Source: Niveispirillum irakense DSM 11586
Lineage (GTDB): Bacteria; Pseudomonadota; Alphaproteobacteria; Azospirillales; Azospirillaceae
Assembly (NCBI RefSeq): GCF_000429645.1
Contig: NZ_AUCG01000016.1
Location: forward strand, 62,001 to 126,000
Direction of reading: 5' to 3'
DNA length: 64,000 bases
Shown here: piece after piece, positions 55,130 through 63,255 of the stretch
Layout of the letters: every line of letters begins with the position of its first letter
How positions within the stretch are numbered: position 1 is the first letter of the stretch
Made by a program: the position numbers and the translations under genes
Notes under the pieces: model-generated
Databases searched by the model: none
What the model saw: only the letters and a program-made list of their open reading frames with translations
Told to the model about the DNA's origin: nothing

Positions 55130-55918
55130 TTAGAAGCTGTAGGAAATCCCCAGCCCGCCGAAGAACTGATCGGCACTGCCATCCCGGTCAACCAGCGGAC
55201 TGTCCGCGGCGTCCCCCAGCAGGCGGTTATAGCCGGCGACGCCGGTCAGCGACCAATGTTCGGTCAGCTTGTAGATGCCAAAGCCCATCAGCCCGGCATC
55301 CTTGAAGCCAGATTCAGCACGATAGACGGCGCGACCGGAACGGGCCGCCTGAACCGTATTGATGCCGAAATAGCTCTGCATGTAATTGTCGCTGGCCCAG
55401 GTGATGGACGGCCCGAGAACAACCATCAGCCGTTCACTGGGCGTCATCACATAGGAGAAGCCGAAGCTGGCCGTGGTGCCATCATGCCCATCGCCCAGCA
55501 TGTCGGTATTCACATCGGCGTTCAGTACCCAGCGGCCGATCTGGTAATTGGCGAAGGCGCCGGCAATGGCGGTATCGCCCACCTTGCCCATGCCGCGAAG
55601 GGCGGCGTTGCGCTTTTCCTTGCGCCCGCCATCATAACCCACCGTCACCCCTGCCGTCAGCGGGCCAGACTGGATCAGGTTGGCGCCCAGGCCCCGCCGG
55701 TCCAGGAAGAACGTATCACCATAGGTGATCTCGATATCCGGCAGCGGCTTGAAGCGGTAATCATCGGAGCCTTCATAATCCGGCAGGGCACCGCCGAGCA
55801 CGCCCAGCCGAACCTGCCAGCCATCATTCTCGTCCGCCGACTGGGCCTGGGCGGTGCCAAAAGCCAGCACGCACATCGTCAGCCCCATCGTCAGGGGAAA
55901 CACCAACTTCATAGACAT
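55130..55918 (-). CDS. MipA/OmpV-family outer membrane protein
   Basis: 262 residues from MSMKLV. A signal peptide (residues 1-25, ending AQAQ) is followed by a beta-rich domain with typical MipA features: GVLGGALPDYEGSDDYRFKPLPDIEITYGDTFFLD at the mature N-terminus and a terminal aromatic (GISYSF). MipA was described as a scaffolding protein of murein synthesis in E. coli; many OmpV relatives are outer-membrane proteins of unknown role. A longer start at 55987 is rejected because the signal peptide begins at 55918. Confidence 0.87.
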   Translation of the reverse strand: MSMKLVFPLTMGLTMCVLAFGTAQAQSADENDGWQVRLGVLGGALPDYEGSDDYRFKPLPDIEITYGDTFFLDRRGLGANLIQSGPLTAGVTVGYDGGRKEKRNAALRGMGKVGDTAIAGAFANYQIGRWVLNADVNTDMLGDGHDGTTASFGFSYVMTPSERLMVVLGPSITWASDNYMQSYFGINTVQAARSGRAVYRAESGFKDAGLMGFGIYKLTEHWSLTGVAGYNRLLGDAADSPLVDRDGSADQFFGGLGISYSF

Positions 55919-56101
55919 CTCGCATTTTCTCCAACTGCCGGCGATGCTTATGCTGCCGAACAGATGTTTTCTCCGTGGGATATACAAGCGCGGCAGTGAT
56001 GCCTGTCACCGGAGAACTAAGGAAGGTCCAATATCCGGCCAGGGTGGGGGTGCGCTTTTCTGGATCTTGTCTTAAAAAAGGCCGGACGGGAGGTGGAGAG
56101 A

Positions 56102-56941
56102 TCAGCGCGTGGAGCGGAAATAGCGCAGCAGGTTCTGCAATTCCGCCCGCAGGCCCTCATCCTCCCGCAGTCGGGCCTGCAGGGCCATATCGCGCCGGGC
56201 CAGAAAGACCACATGCTCTTTGGGCGGCAATTGGCGATAGGCGGGCTTTGGCGCGATGGTGCCGTCATCCTGGATCGTGGACAGGAAAAAAACCACGCGC
56301 ATGAATTTGGAAAACAGCTTGGTACCGGATTCCGGGGGTTCCCGCGCGATGATCGCGAAGATGTAATTGACCCGGAAAAAATAATAGCTGGTGTAGATGC
56401 GCTGAATGGTGCGGAACTGCTCCGCCTCGCTGCCGCCCCGGCTGAGAAGCTGCTGTTCCTTATAGCCAGCATAGAAATGGTGCGACGCTTCCCTGGCAAA
56501 TGTCATGGGGCGTTCCCGCCCCGCGCTGATCCTGGTGCGATAGTCAGCCAAAGCGCGGCCGATCAACCCCTGCATCATCCGGCGTTCCGGGGTCAGGTCC
56601 GCCGGCAGGGACATCATGAACTCAATCGCCGGCATCAGTTGCAGCGGGTGGGTAATGCTGGCCCGCCGGCCCCGCCCCCGGCCCAGCAGGGAGGTTTGAA
56701 GCGTGTCGATCATGTCACGCGCCTGCCAGCGCAGCCGCACCACGCCTGGCACCACCGTAAGCCCAGCGGCCTGGAGCGTCAGGCGCAGCTTGTCGCGCCA
56801 GTTTTTCTGGGGCAACCGCACATAATCGACATTGGTCAGGCGGATGGGATTGGCCAATATCTCTGCCGATGGCGGCAGGGGCCTGAAATCCAGGCTACGG
56901 CCATAGATCACGCCCTTGGACTTGCCCTCCGACGGTGGCAT
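56102..56941 (-). CDS. Unknown protein
   Basis: 279 residues, cytoplasmic-looking: basic and hydrophobic-mixed, no signal peptide. Segments such as SLPADLTPERRMMQGLIGRALADYRTRI and YYFFRVNYIFAIIAREPPESGTKLFSKFMRVVFFLS show helical packing, one of them with two aromatic-rich stretches. No motif or family recognised. It lies between the MipA gene and the EF-hand gene on opposite strands, so it is likely a single-gene unit. Confidence 0.7.
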   Translation of the reverse strand: MPPSEGKSKGVIYGRSLDFRPLPPSAEILANPIRLTNVDYVRLPQKNWRDKLRLTLQAAGLTVVPGVVRLRWQARDMIDTLQTSLLGRGRGRRASITHPLQLMPAIEFMMSLPADLTPERRMMQGLIGRALADYRTRISAGRERPMTFAREASHHFYAGYKEQQLLSRGGSEAEQFRTIQRIYTSYYFFRVNYIFAIIAREPPESGTKLFSKFMRVVFFLSTIQDDGTIAPKPAYRQLPPKEHVVFLARRDMALQARLREDEGLRAELQNLLRYFRSTR

Positions 56942-57073
56942 CGACCGGCTGGTTCCTCTCTGGCGCTGGTCTTCGGGCCAGCTCCTATTAATATACCGTT
57001 ATTACCATCAAGCCGGCATCAACGCACGCGCAAGAAGTGATGCAGGGTTTTCCGCCGCCCCCCGTATCAGGAT

Positions 57074-57099
57074 TGAACGAGGCGACATGGCGCCGTGTC
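57074..57099 (+). promoter_or_regulatory. Possible ECF-type promoter before the EF-hand gene
   Basis: TGAACG (57074-57079) and CGTGTC (57094-57099) with a 14-base spacer, similar to the GAAC and CGT elements of many ECF sigma promoters, though the spacer is a little short. Sixty bases upstream of the EF-hand start. It would allow the sigma factor to activate its own operon. Confidence 0.35.
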
Positions 57100-57159
57100 C
57101 GACCTCCGACCGCAGCAGGATCAATCCCGCTGCCCTGTTCCCTGATCGGAGTGATAAAG

Positions 57160-57594
57160 ATGCAGACCCTGACCCGTTCCCTGACCATTGCCACCCTGGC
57201 CGCCGGCCTGGCCCTGACCTCCATCGCGGCCGTTGCCGCACCCGGCCAGGAGGGCCCGCAGCGCCCCGGCCGTGAGGCGATCCGTCAGGAAATGCTGGCC
57301 AAGTACGATACCAACAAGGATGGCAAGCTGGACGATGCAGAGCGCGCGGCCATCAAGGCAGAGCGCTTCAAGAAGCTGGACAAGGCCGGCAAGGGCCAGA
57401 TCACCCGCGCCGACTTCCCCGCCGCCCTGATCGCCGCGGAAAACGAAGCCCGCAACGAGCGTGCGCTGGCCATGTTTGACCGGATGGACGCCAACAAGGA
57501 CGGCATCGTGACGGCGGAGGAATTCAACGCCTTCAAGCCCGACCATGGCCGCGACCATCCCCGCAAGGAGCGTGGCGAAAAGAAGCCGCAGTAA
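57160..57594 (+). CDS. Exported EF-hand protein
   Basis: 144 residues. A signal peptide (QTLTRSLTIATLAAGLALTSIAAVAA) is followed by two good EF-hand loops, DTNKDGKLDDAE (50-61) and DANKDGIVTAEE (110-121), and one degenerate loop (DKAGKGQITRAD, 74-85) between them; the tail is basic. It probably binds calcium in the periplasm. It is 24 bases upstream of an ECF sigma factor and likely in its operon, which suggests that calcium or another metal is part of the response. Confidence 0.85.
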   Translation: MQTLTRSLTIATLAAGLALTSIAAVAAPGQEGPQRPGREAIRQEMLAKYDTNKDGKLDDAERAAIKAERFKKLDKAGKGQITRADFPAALIAAENEARNERALAMFDRMDANKDGIVTAEEFNAFKPDHGRDHPRKERGEKKPQ

Positions 57595-57618
57595 CGGACA
57601 GGATCGGGGTCAACCGCC

Positions 57619-58356
57619 ATGGGCATGACGGCCACGGCACAATTGCGTAGAGTAACGGACGGTCCGCCCCTGGCGGACGATGACCGGAACGATGCGCAAC
57701 AACGGGGCGTGATCATGCGCCATGACGGATGGCGGCCGGGAAGCGAAAGGCAACCCGGCCCGCCGGCCCCCCGGGGTGATGATCCGGCTCTGGACGAAGA
57801 GGCCAGCGATGAGGCCCTGGTGGCCCGCGTCGCGGATGGTGACCGCCGGGCCTATGGGCTTCTGGTGTCGCGTCATCTGGACCGGACGGTCACCATTGCC
57901 CGCCGCGTGCTGAACAATATGGCGGAGGCGGAGGATGTGGCGCAGGAAGCCTTCCTGCGGCTCTGGCAGAATGCCGGGCGGTTTGATCCGCGTGCCGCCC
58001 GGTTTTCCACCTGGTTCTACCGCATCACAATGAACCTGTGCCTGGACCGCAAACGGCGGCCGGTCACCGTGGACCTGGACGCCGCCGGCGATCCGGCCGA
58101 TCCGGCCCTGGATGCAGAAAGCACCCTGGCCGTTAATCAGACACGGCAGGCGGTGGCCGGTGCCGTGGCAGAATTGCCGGAACGGCTGCGTGCAGCCGTG
58201 ACATTGACGTATGAAGCGGGCCTTTCCAATGCGGAAGCGGCCCGTTCTCTGGATATCAGCGTCAAGGCGCTGGAAACACTCCTGGTCCGCGCCCGCAAAA
58301 CCTTGCGGGAGAAACTGGCCGGGTGGGGTTCCGGTGCCGGGCGCGACGGGGCTTGA
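57619..58356 (+). CDS. ECF-family RNA polymerase sigma factor
   Basis: 245 residues with a long, low-complexity N-terminal extension of about 60 residues; the ECF core starts near DEALVARVADGDRRAYGLLVSRHLDRTV. Region 2 (AEDVAQEAFLRLWQNAGRF...FSTWFYRITMNLCLDRKRR) and region 4 (LPERLRAAVTLTYEAGLSNAEAARSLDISVKALETLLVRARKTLREKL) are intact. ATG 57619 is used here; 57715 (after GGGGCG) is an alternative giving 213 residues. The next gene, 12 bases away, is a likely anti-sigma factor. Confidence 0.88.
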   Translation: MGMTATAQLRRVTDGPPLADDDRNDAQQRGVIMRHDGWRPGSERQPGPPAPRGDDPALDEEASDEALVARVADGDRRAYGLLVSRHLDRTVTIARRVLNNMAEAEDVAQEAFLRLWQNAGRFDPRAARFSTWFYRITMNLCLDRKRRPVTVDLDAAGDPADPALDAESTLAVNQTRQAVAGAVAELPERLRAAVTLTYEAGLSNAEAARSLDISVKALETLLVRARKTLREKLAGWGSGAGRDGA

Positions 58357-58368
58357 GGGGATTGAGCG

Positions 58369-58842
58369 ATGAGACATGAGGAATTCACCAATCTGCTCGA
58401 CCGGCATGGCCCCGATCTGGACTCCTGGCCGCCGGCCAGCCGCGCAAAGGCCATGACCGCACTGGCGGTCGATCCGGAACTGGCATCGTTGCTGGAAACG
58501 GAACGGCTGCTGGTTGAAACGCTGGCAACCCTGCCCCCGTCCCCCGCCTCCGCCAGCCTGCGGCAGGCAGTGATGGATATTCCGCTGGCCCATCCCCGGC
58601 AGGCCCGCCAGCCATCCGGTCTGGCGGCATTGCTGGCGGGGGTGCAAGGGGCGTGGCGGCAATGGTCCGCCGGCATGGCGACGGCCAGTGCTGCCGCCTT
58701 CTTCGGTTTTGTACTGGGCTATGGCCAGATGCTGCCGGCTGCCGCCCTTGGCACCGACCGGTCAACCAATGCGGAGGATCTGGTGGCCCTGTTGAATTTG
58801 ACCGCCGATTATGACGCGGTGGATGTGGAGCAAGGGGAATGA
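58369..58842 (+). CDS. Probable anti-sigma factor, single-pass membrane protein
   Basis: 157 residues. A cytoplasmic helical N-terminus (MRHEEFTNLLDRHGPDLDSWPPASRAKAM) is followed by one membrane helix (about residues 99-120, ATASAAAFFGFVLGYGQML) and a short periplasmic tail. No family is recognised, but its position right after the sigma factor, its topology and the 4-base overlap (ATGA) with the next gene fit an anti-sigma role. This is inferred from context, not from a zinc-finger motif, which is absent. Confidence 0.65.
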   Translation: MRHEEFTNLLDRHGPDLDSWPPASRAKAMTALAVDPELASLLETERLLVETLATLPPSPASASLRQAVMDIPLAHPRQARQPSGLAALLAGVQGAWRQWSAGMATASAAAFFGFVLGYGQMLPAAALGTDRSTNAEDLVALLNLTADYDAVDVEQGE

Positions 58843-59318
58843 AACGGTCCACCCTGATCCTGGCCGGCGCCCTGGTGCTGTCCCTGTCGGTCAATCTTGG
58901 CGTTGCCGGCCTGACATTGGGGCGCTATCTGCGCGATGATCCAGGCCCCACCGACCGTTATCTGGGGGCCTTGCCGGACCCGCTGCGGGAGGATGTGCGC
59001 GAGGCGATGAAGCCCCGGTCCCCGGAAATCCGCCAGCGGGTGGAAGCAATGCGCGCTGCCCGGCGGGACGTGAACCGCGCACTGCGCGCCCGCCCCTTCG
59101 ATGCGGAAGCCGCCAGCCAGGCCCTGGCGGATTTGCGCAACGAAACGACACGGGCGCAGGAACATCTGCACAGCACGATTGTTGAACGGATGGCGGCAGC
59201 CCAGGCTGCCGGCACTTTGCCTCCACCGCCGGAGCCGAAGGACGATAAAGGCCCTGCCAAAGGTCCGCATGACGGACCGGGCAAGCCCGGCGACCGTCCC
59301 CCGCCCCCGCGCCCCTAG
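58839..59318 (+). CDS. Periplasmic heavy-metal-sensor-like protein (Spy/CnrX type)
   Basis: 159 residues. One N-terminal membrane anchor or signal (ILAGALVLSLSVNLGVAGLTLG), then a periplasmic helical hairpin (LREDVREAMKPRSPEIRQRVEAMRAARRDVNRALRARPFD...ALADLRNETTRAQEHLHSTIVERM) typical of the heavy-metal-resistance/Spy-CpxP superfamily, and a Pro/Asp/Lys-rich tail. CnrX-like proteins hold a membrane anti-sigma factor in check until metal binds. Here it is coupled to the probable anti-sigma gene by overlap, the same layout as CnrYXH-type systems. Confidence 0.75.
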   Translation: MKRSTLILAGALVLSLSVNLGVAGLTLGRYLRDDPGPTDRYLGALPDPLREDVREAMKPRSPEIRQRVEAMRAARRDVNRALRARPFDAEAASQALADLRNETTRAQEHLHSTIVERMAAAQAAGTLPPPPEPKDDKGPAKGPHDGPGKPGDRPPPPRP

Positions 59319-59369
59319 GCCACCGTCGCCCGCCGGACAGATATCCGCCGGCCTTGAGGGAGATGTGCC

Positions 59370-60704
59370 ATGACGATGCTTGTCCCCGACGCCGCCGGTG
59401 CGGCGGCGCATGCCCTGTCACGCTTCGGGTTCGGCGCCGCCCCCGGCGATCCGGCCCGGGTGGGCCATGATCCCAAAGGCTGGGTGGAAAGCCAGCTCAA
59501 GACCGACCTGCCGCTGACACCTGCGATTTTCCTGGACCATCCCGGCAGCGCCGCACGGATGCAGGAGGTTTTTGCCGCCAGGATGTCGGAACCGGAAGAG
59601 CGGGAGCAGCGGCAGAAGGCCCTGCGCGAAGCCTATCGCACCGACATTGTCGCCCGGACGCGGACCGCCATTGCCAGTGAGGCACCGTTCCTGGAGCGGC
59701 TGGTCCAGTTCTGGTCCAACCATTTCACCGTGTCCACCCAGCGGGGCGAGGTGGCACCCCTGGCCGTGGCCTTTGAGAATGAAGCCATCCGCCCCAACCT
59801 GCTCGGCCGGTTCGAGGATATGGCGAAGGCCGCCATCCTGCACCCGGCCATGCTGGTCTATCTGGACAATGTGCAGTCGGTGGGACCGGGCAGCCGTGCC
59901 GGATCAAAGGGTAAGCGCGGCCTGAATGAAAACCTGGGACGCGAAGCGCTGGAACTGCACACACTGGGGGTCAATGGCGGTTACGATCAGGATGATGTCC
60001 GCGCCCTGGCCCTGATCCTGACCGGATGGGCCATCGACAAGGAAACGGGTGCCGCCAGCTTCAACCCCAACACGCATGAGCCGGGAACGAAGATCCTGGT
60101 CGGCCACAAGGTCGCCGAAGCCGGCGCGGAAGAGGCCGGGCAGGCCATCACCTTCCTGGCGAACCATCCGGCCACCGCCCGGCATGTGGCGGTGAAGCTG
60201 GCCCGCCATTTCATCGCCGATGATCCCCCCGACGATGCCGTAAAAACCCTGGAGCGCCAGTTCCGCGACAGCGGCGGCGATCTGACTGTTCTTTACCGGA
60301 CCCTGGTGGGGCTGGATGCCGCCTGGGCCCATCCGCTGGCCAAACTGCGCAGCCCCAACGATTTCCTGATCGCAACCCTGCGCGCCACCGACCTGCCGAT
60401 GGACGAGAAGCAACTGGCCAACACATTGGGCCTGTTGGGGCAGATGCCGTTCAGCGCCCCCTCCCCCGCCGGATGGCCGGATCGCGCCGCCGATTGGGCC
60501 GGGCCCGACGCTGTGGTGCGGCGGGTCGACTGGTCGCTGGCCCTGGGCCAGCGAATTGGCAGCCGCATTGATGCGCGCGCGCTGCTGGCCGACATATTGG
60601 GCGGCAGGGCCAATGAGGACCTGCACCGCACCGTGGAACGCGCGCCCTCGCCAGGGGAGGCATTGGCCCTCACCCTGCTTTCCCCCGCTTTTCAGAGGAG
60701 GTAA
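59370..60704 (+). CDS. DUF1800 protein
   Basis: 444 residues. LVQFWSNHFTVS, LENLGREALELHTLGVNGGYDQDDVRALALILTGW and LVGHKVAEAGAEEAGQAITFLANHPATARHVAVKLARHFI are DUF1800 signatures. It has no signal peptide in my reading. DUF1800 proteins are almost always encoded beside a DUF1501 partner, as here (two-base gap), and their function is unknown. Placed 51 bases after the sigma-factor group, so probably part of its regulon or the same transcript. Confidence 0.86.
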   Translation: MTMLVPDAAGAAAHALSRFGFGAAPGDPARVGHDPKGWVESQLKTDLPLTPAIFLDHPGSAARMQEVFAARMSEPEEREQRQKALREAYRTDIVARTRTAIASEAPFLERLVQFWSNHFTVSTQRGEVAPLAVAFENEAIRPNLLGRFEDMAKAAILHPAMLVYLDNVQSVGPGSRAGSKGKRGLNENLGREALELHTLGVNGGYDQDDVRALALILTGWAIDKETGAASFNPNTHEPGTKILVGHKVAEAGAEEAGQAITFLANHPATARHVAVKLARHFIADDPPDDAVKTLERQFRDSGGDLTVLYRTLVGLDAAWAHPLAKLRSPNDFLIATLRATDLPMDEKQLANTLGLLGQMPFSAPSPAGWPDRAADWAGPDAVVRRVDWSLALGQRIGSRIDARALLADILGGRANEDLHRTVERAPSPGEALALTLLSPAFQRR

Positions 60705-60706
60705 GG

Positions 60707-61906
60707 ATGCATCGCCGCCAATTCCTCAACGCCGCCCTGGCCGCCACCGGTGGGCTGGCGCTGGCCGCATCCCCTTTCCGGGTCGCCTTTGCCGATGCCC
60801 GTACCGATCACCGTCTGGTGCTGGTGGTGCTGCGCGGGGCGATGGACGGGCTGGGCGCCGTCGCCCCCTATGCCGATCCCGATTACCGCACCATCCGGGG
60901 CGGCCTGGCCCTGGCGGAACCAGGACAGCCGGACGGGGTGCTGGATCTGGATGGCCATTTCGGCCTGCATCCGGCCCTGGCACCCATCCATGGCTGGTGG
61001 CAGGAAGGGGGACTTCTGGTCGCCCATGCCATCGCCACCCCCTATCGGGAACGCAGCCATTTCGACGCGCAGGATTTGCTGGAAAGCGGCGGCAACAAAC
61101 CCGGCCGCATTGATAGCGGCTGGTTGAACCGCGCCCTGGGACGGCTGGATGGCGGCGGGCGCGGGCTGGGGCTGGCGCTGGGCCAGGGGGTGCCGCTGGT
61201 CATGCGCGGCACGGTGCCCGTGGCAAGCTGGGCCCCCTCCACCCTGCCGGAACCGACGGATGATTTCCTGGCCCGTGTCATGAACCTTTACGAGGATGAT
61301 GCCGTGCTGGGGCCAGCGCTGAATGCCGGGCTGGGCATTGCCGACATGGCGCAGCAGGCCAGCGGCATCATGCCCGGCAAGCCCCGCGCCAAGGACCGGA
61401 TTTTATTGGCCACCACCGCGGGGCGCATGCTGGCCGACCCCGCCGGCCCGCGTGTGGCCGTGATGGATATCCAGGGCTGGGACACCCATGTCGGCCAGGG
61501 CGCCGCCAAGGGCCGGCTGGCCAATGCGCTGGGTGACCTGTCGGATGTGCTGATCAATCTGCGTGAAGGGCTGGGCGAAGCCTGGGGCAAGAGTGTGGTT
61601 GCGGTGGTGACGGAATTCGGTCGCACCGTGCGGCCCAACGGCACCAACGGCACCGACCATGGCACCGCCGGTGTCGCCTTCCTGGCCGGCGGCGCGGTGG
61701 AAGGCGGGAGGGTCATCGGCACATGGCCGGGCCTGCGCGAGGACAAGCTGTATGAGAACCGCGATCTGGCCCCGACCACCGATATGCGCGCCTTGCTGAA
61801 GGGCGTGCTGCGGGACCATATGGGCGTACCGGCCTCAGCCCTGGACCGGCAGGTCTTCCCCGACGACTCCAAGGTGCGCGCCCTGCCCGACCTGATACGG
61901 GCCTGA
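60707..61906 (+). CDS. DUF1501 protein, Tat-type export signal
   Basis: 399 residues. The N-terminus MHRRQFLNAALAATGGLALAAS is a Tat-like signal (RRQFL). The body is an alkaline-phosphatase-superfamily-like DUF1501 domain (LVVLRGAMDGLG, GWDTHVGQGAAKGRLANAL, VVTEFGRTVRPNGTNGTDHGTAG). Partner of the DUF1800 protein; together they may act in the periplasm on an unknown polymer or lipid. The GTEHGTAG-type histidine region suggests metal binding. Confidence 0.85.
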   Translation: MHRRQFLNAALAATGGLALAASPFRVAFADARTDHRLVLVVLRGAMDGLGAVAPYADPDYRTIRGGLALAEPGQPDGVLDLDGHFGLHPALAPIHGWWQEGGLLVAHAIATPYRERSHFDAQDLLESGGNKPGRIDSGWLNRALGRLDGGGRGLGLALGQGVPLVMRGTVPVASWAPSTLPEPTDDFLARVMNLYEDDAVLGPALNAGLGIADMAQQASGIMPGKPRAKDRILLATTAGRMLADPAGPRVAVMDIQGWDTHVGQGAAKGRLANALGDLSDVLINLREGLGEAWGKSVVAVVTEFGRTVRPNGTNGTDHGTAGVAFLAGGAVEGGRVIGTWPGLREDKLYENRDLAPTTDMRALLKGVLRDHMGVPASALDRQVFPDDSKVRALPDLIRA

Positions 61907-62050
61907 CCGCTGGCCATGAGGATGAATTTTCAGAAAAATCCAACTCTCTAATCAAGCTGAAAGAATAATGAACCGGTAAGGCCCGTTTGCGCGGCGCCCC
62001 GGCGCCGGTCTAAGATCGCCGCCTGTTGCCCCGAGTTCCGGAAGCCCTTC

Positions 62051-63178
62051 ATGGCCAGCACCCCGCCCGCACCCGATGCCGTTACTGCCTGGACCGATGT
62101 CTATTTCCAGCGCACCCGCGCCGTGGTGGAAAAGTTTGGTGATGTAAGCGTCACCTATGCCGTGTTCATGCGCCGCCCCGTGGTGTTCGCCCCCCGGCTG
62201 GCGTTGGAATGGCTGCGCGAAACGGCGGCCGCCCGTGGCTTCACGCCCGATATCCAGCAGAATTACGAAGAAGGCAAATGGGTCGGCGCAGGCGAGCCGA
62301 TGATGTGGATCACCGGCCCCTTCAGCCAGATGGCGGAACTGGAAACCCTGTTCCTGATGAAGCTGGGCCCCGCCTGCGTGGCCGCCTACAACGCCTATAT
62401 GATGTGCGCCGGCCTGCCCAAAGTCTCCTTCCTGGCCATGGATGCGCGCCATTGCGCCGGGACGGAGATGGCAGAGATCATGGCCTATGCCGCATCCGTC
62501 GGCTCTGCCCGCGCCCGGCGCAAGGACGGGGCCATCGGCTTCATCGGCAATGCCACGGACGCCACGGCCCATTATTTCGCCCAGGATCGCGGCATGGGGA
62601 CCATGCCGCATGCCCTGATCGGCTATGCCGGCTCCACCGTCCGTGCAGCGGAGATGTATCACGAGACCTTCCCTGGCCAGCCCATGACCGTGCTGGTCGA
62701 TTATTTCGGCCATGAGGTGACGGACAGCCTGGCCGTCTGCCGGCGCTTCCCCGATCTGGCCGCCCAAGGGGCCCTGGCCCTTCGGCTGGACACGCCCGGC
62801 GGGCGCTTCGTGGAAGGGCTGGACCCGCCCACCTCCTATGCCGTGCTGGACCGCCGCGCCCCGGAAAGCATCCGCGGCTATCGCGATGAAAGCGAGTTGC
62901 GCCACCTGATCGGGGCCGGCGTCTCCGCCGCTGCCATCCACTGGCTGCGGGAAAAGCTGGATGCGGAAGGCTTCACCAAGGTGAAGATCGTGGCCAGCAG
63001 CGGCTTCTCCCCGGAGAAATGCCGCGTCATGGCTGACGCCCTGGCCCCAATTGATATTGTGGGCACCGGCAGCTATCTGCCCGACAAATGGTCGGAGACC
63101 TATGCCACCGCCGATATTGTGGAATATGCCGGCGTGAAGCGGGTCAAGGTTGGCCGCGAATTCCTGCTGCGGCGATAA
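62051..63178 (+). CDS. pncB: Nicotinate phosphoribosyltransferase
   Basis: 375 residues, of the type II, archaeal-like branch. Signatures: DVYFQRTRAVVEKFG near the start, FLAMDARHCAGTEMAEIMAYAASVGSA, GFIGNATDATAHYFAQDRGMGTMPHALIGYAG, VLVDYFGHEV and the C-terminal VGTGSYLPD. It makes nicotinate mononucleotide from nicotinic acid and PRPP (NAD salvage), a theme shared with nadK at 53.7 kb. Follows the DUF1501 gene after 144 bases. Confidence 0.92.
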   Translation: MASTPPAPDAVTAWTDVYFQRTRAVVEKFGDVSVTYAVFMRRPVVFAPRLALEWLRETAAARGFTPDIQQNYEEGKWVGAGEPMMWITGPFSQMAELETLFLMKLGPACVAAYNAYMMCAGLPKVSFLAMDARHCAGTEMAEIMAYAASVGSARARRKDGAIGFIGNATDATAHYFAQDRGMGTMPHALIGYAGSTVRAAEMYHETFPGQPMTVLVDYFGHEVTDSLAVCRRFPDLAAQGALALRLDTPGGRFVEGLDPPTSYAVLDRRAPESIRGYRDESELRHLIGAGVSAAAIHWLREKLDAEGFTKVKIVASSGFSPEKCRVMADALAPIDIVGTGSYLPDKWSETYATADIVEYAGVKRVKVGREFLLRR

Positions 63179-63255
63179 GAACAGGCCGGGGCGCCGCACA
63201 GAAGGCGGCCACCCCGGGACCAGCATTGAAAAGCGCCCGGCGACAGGGACAGACC

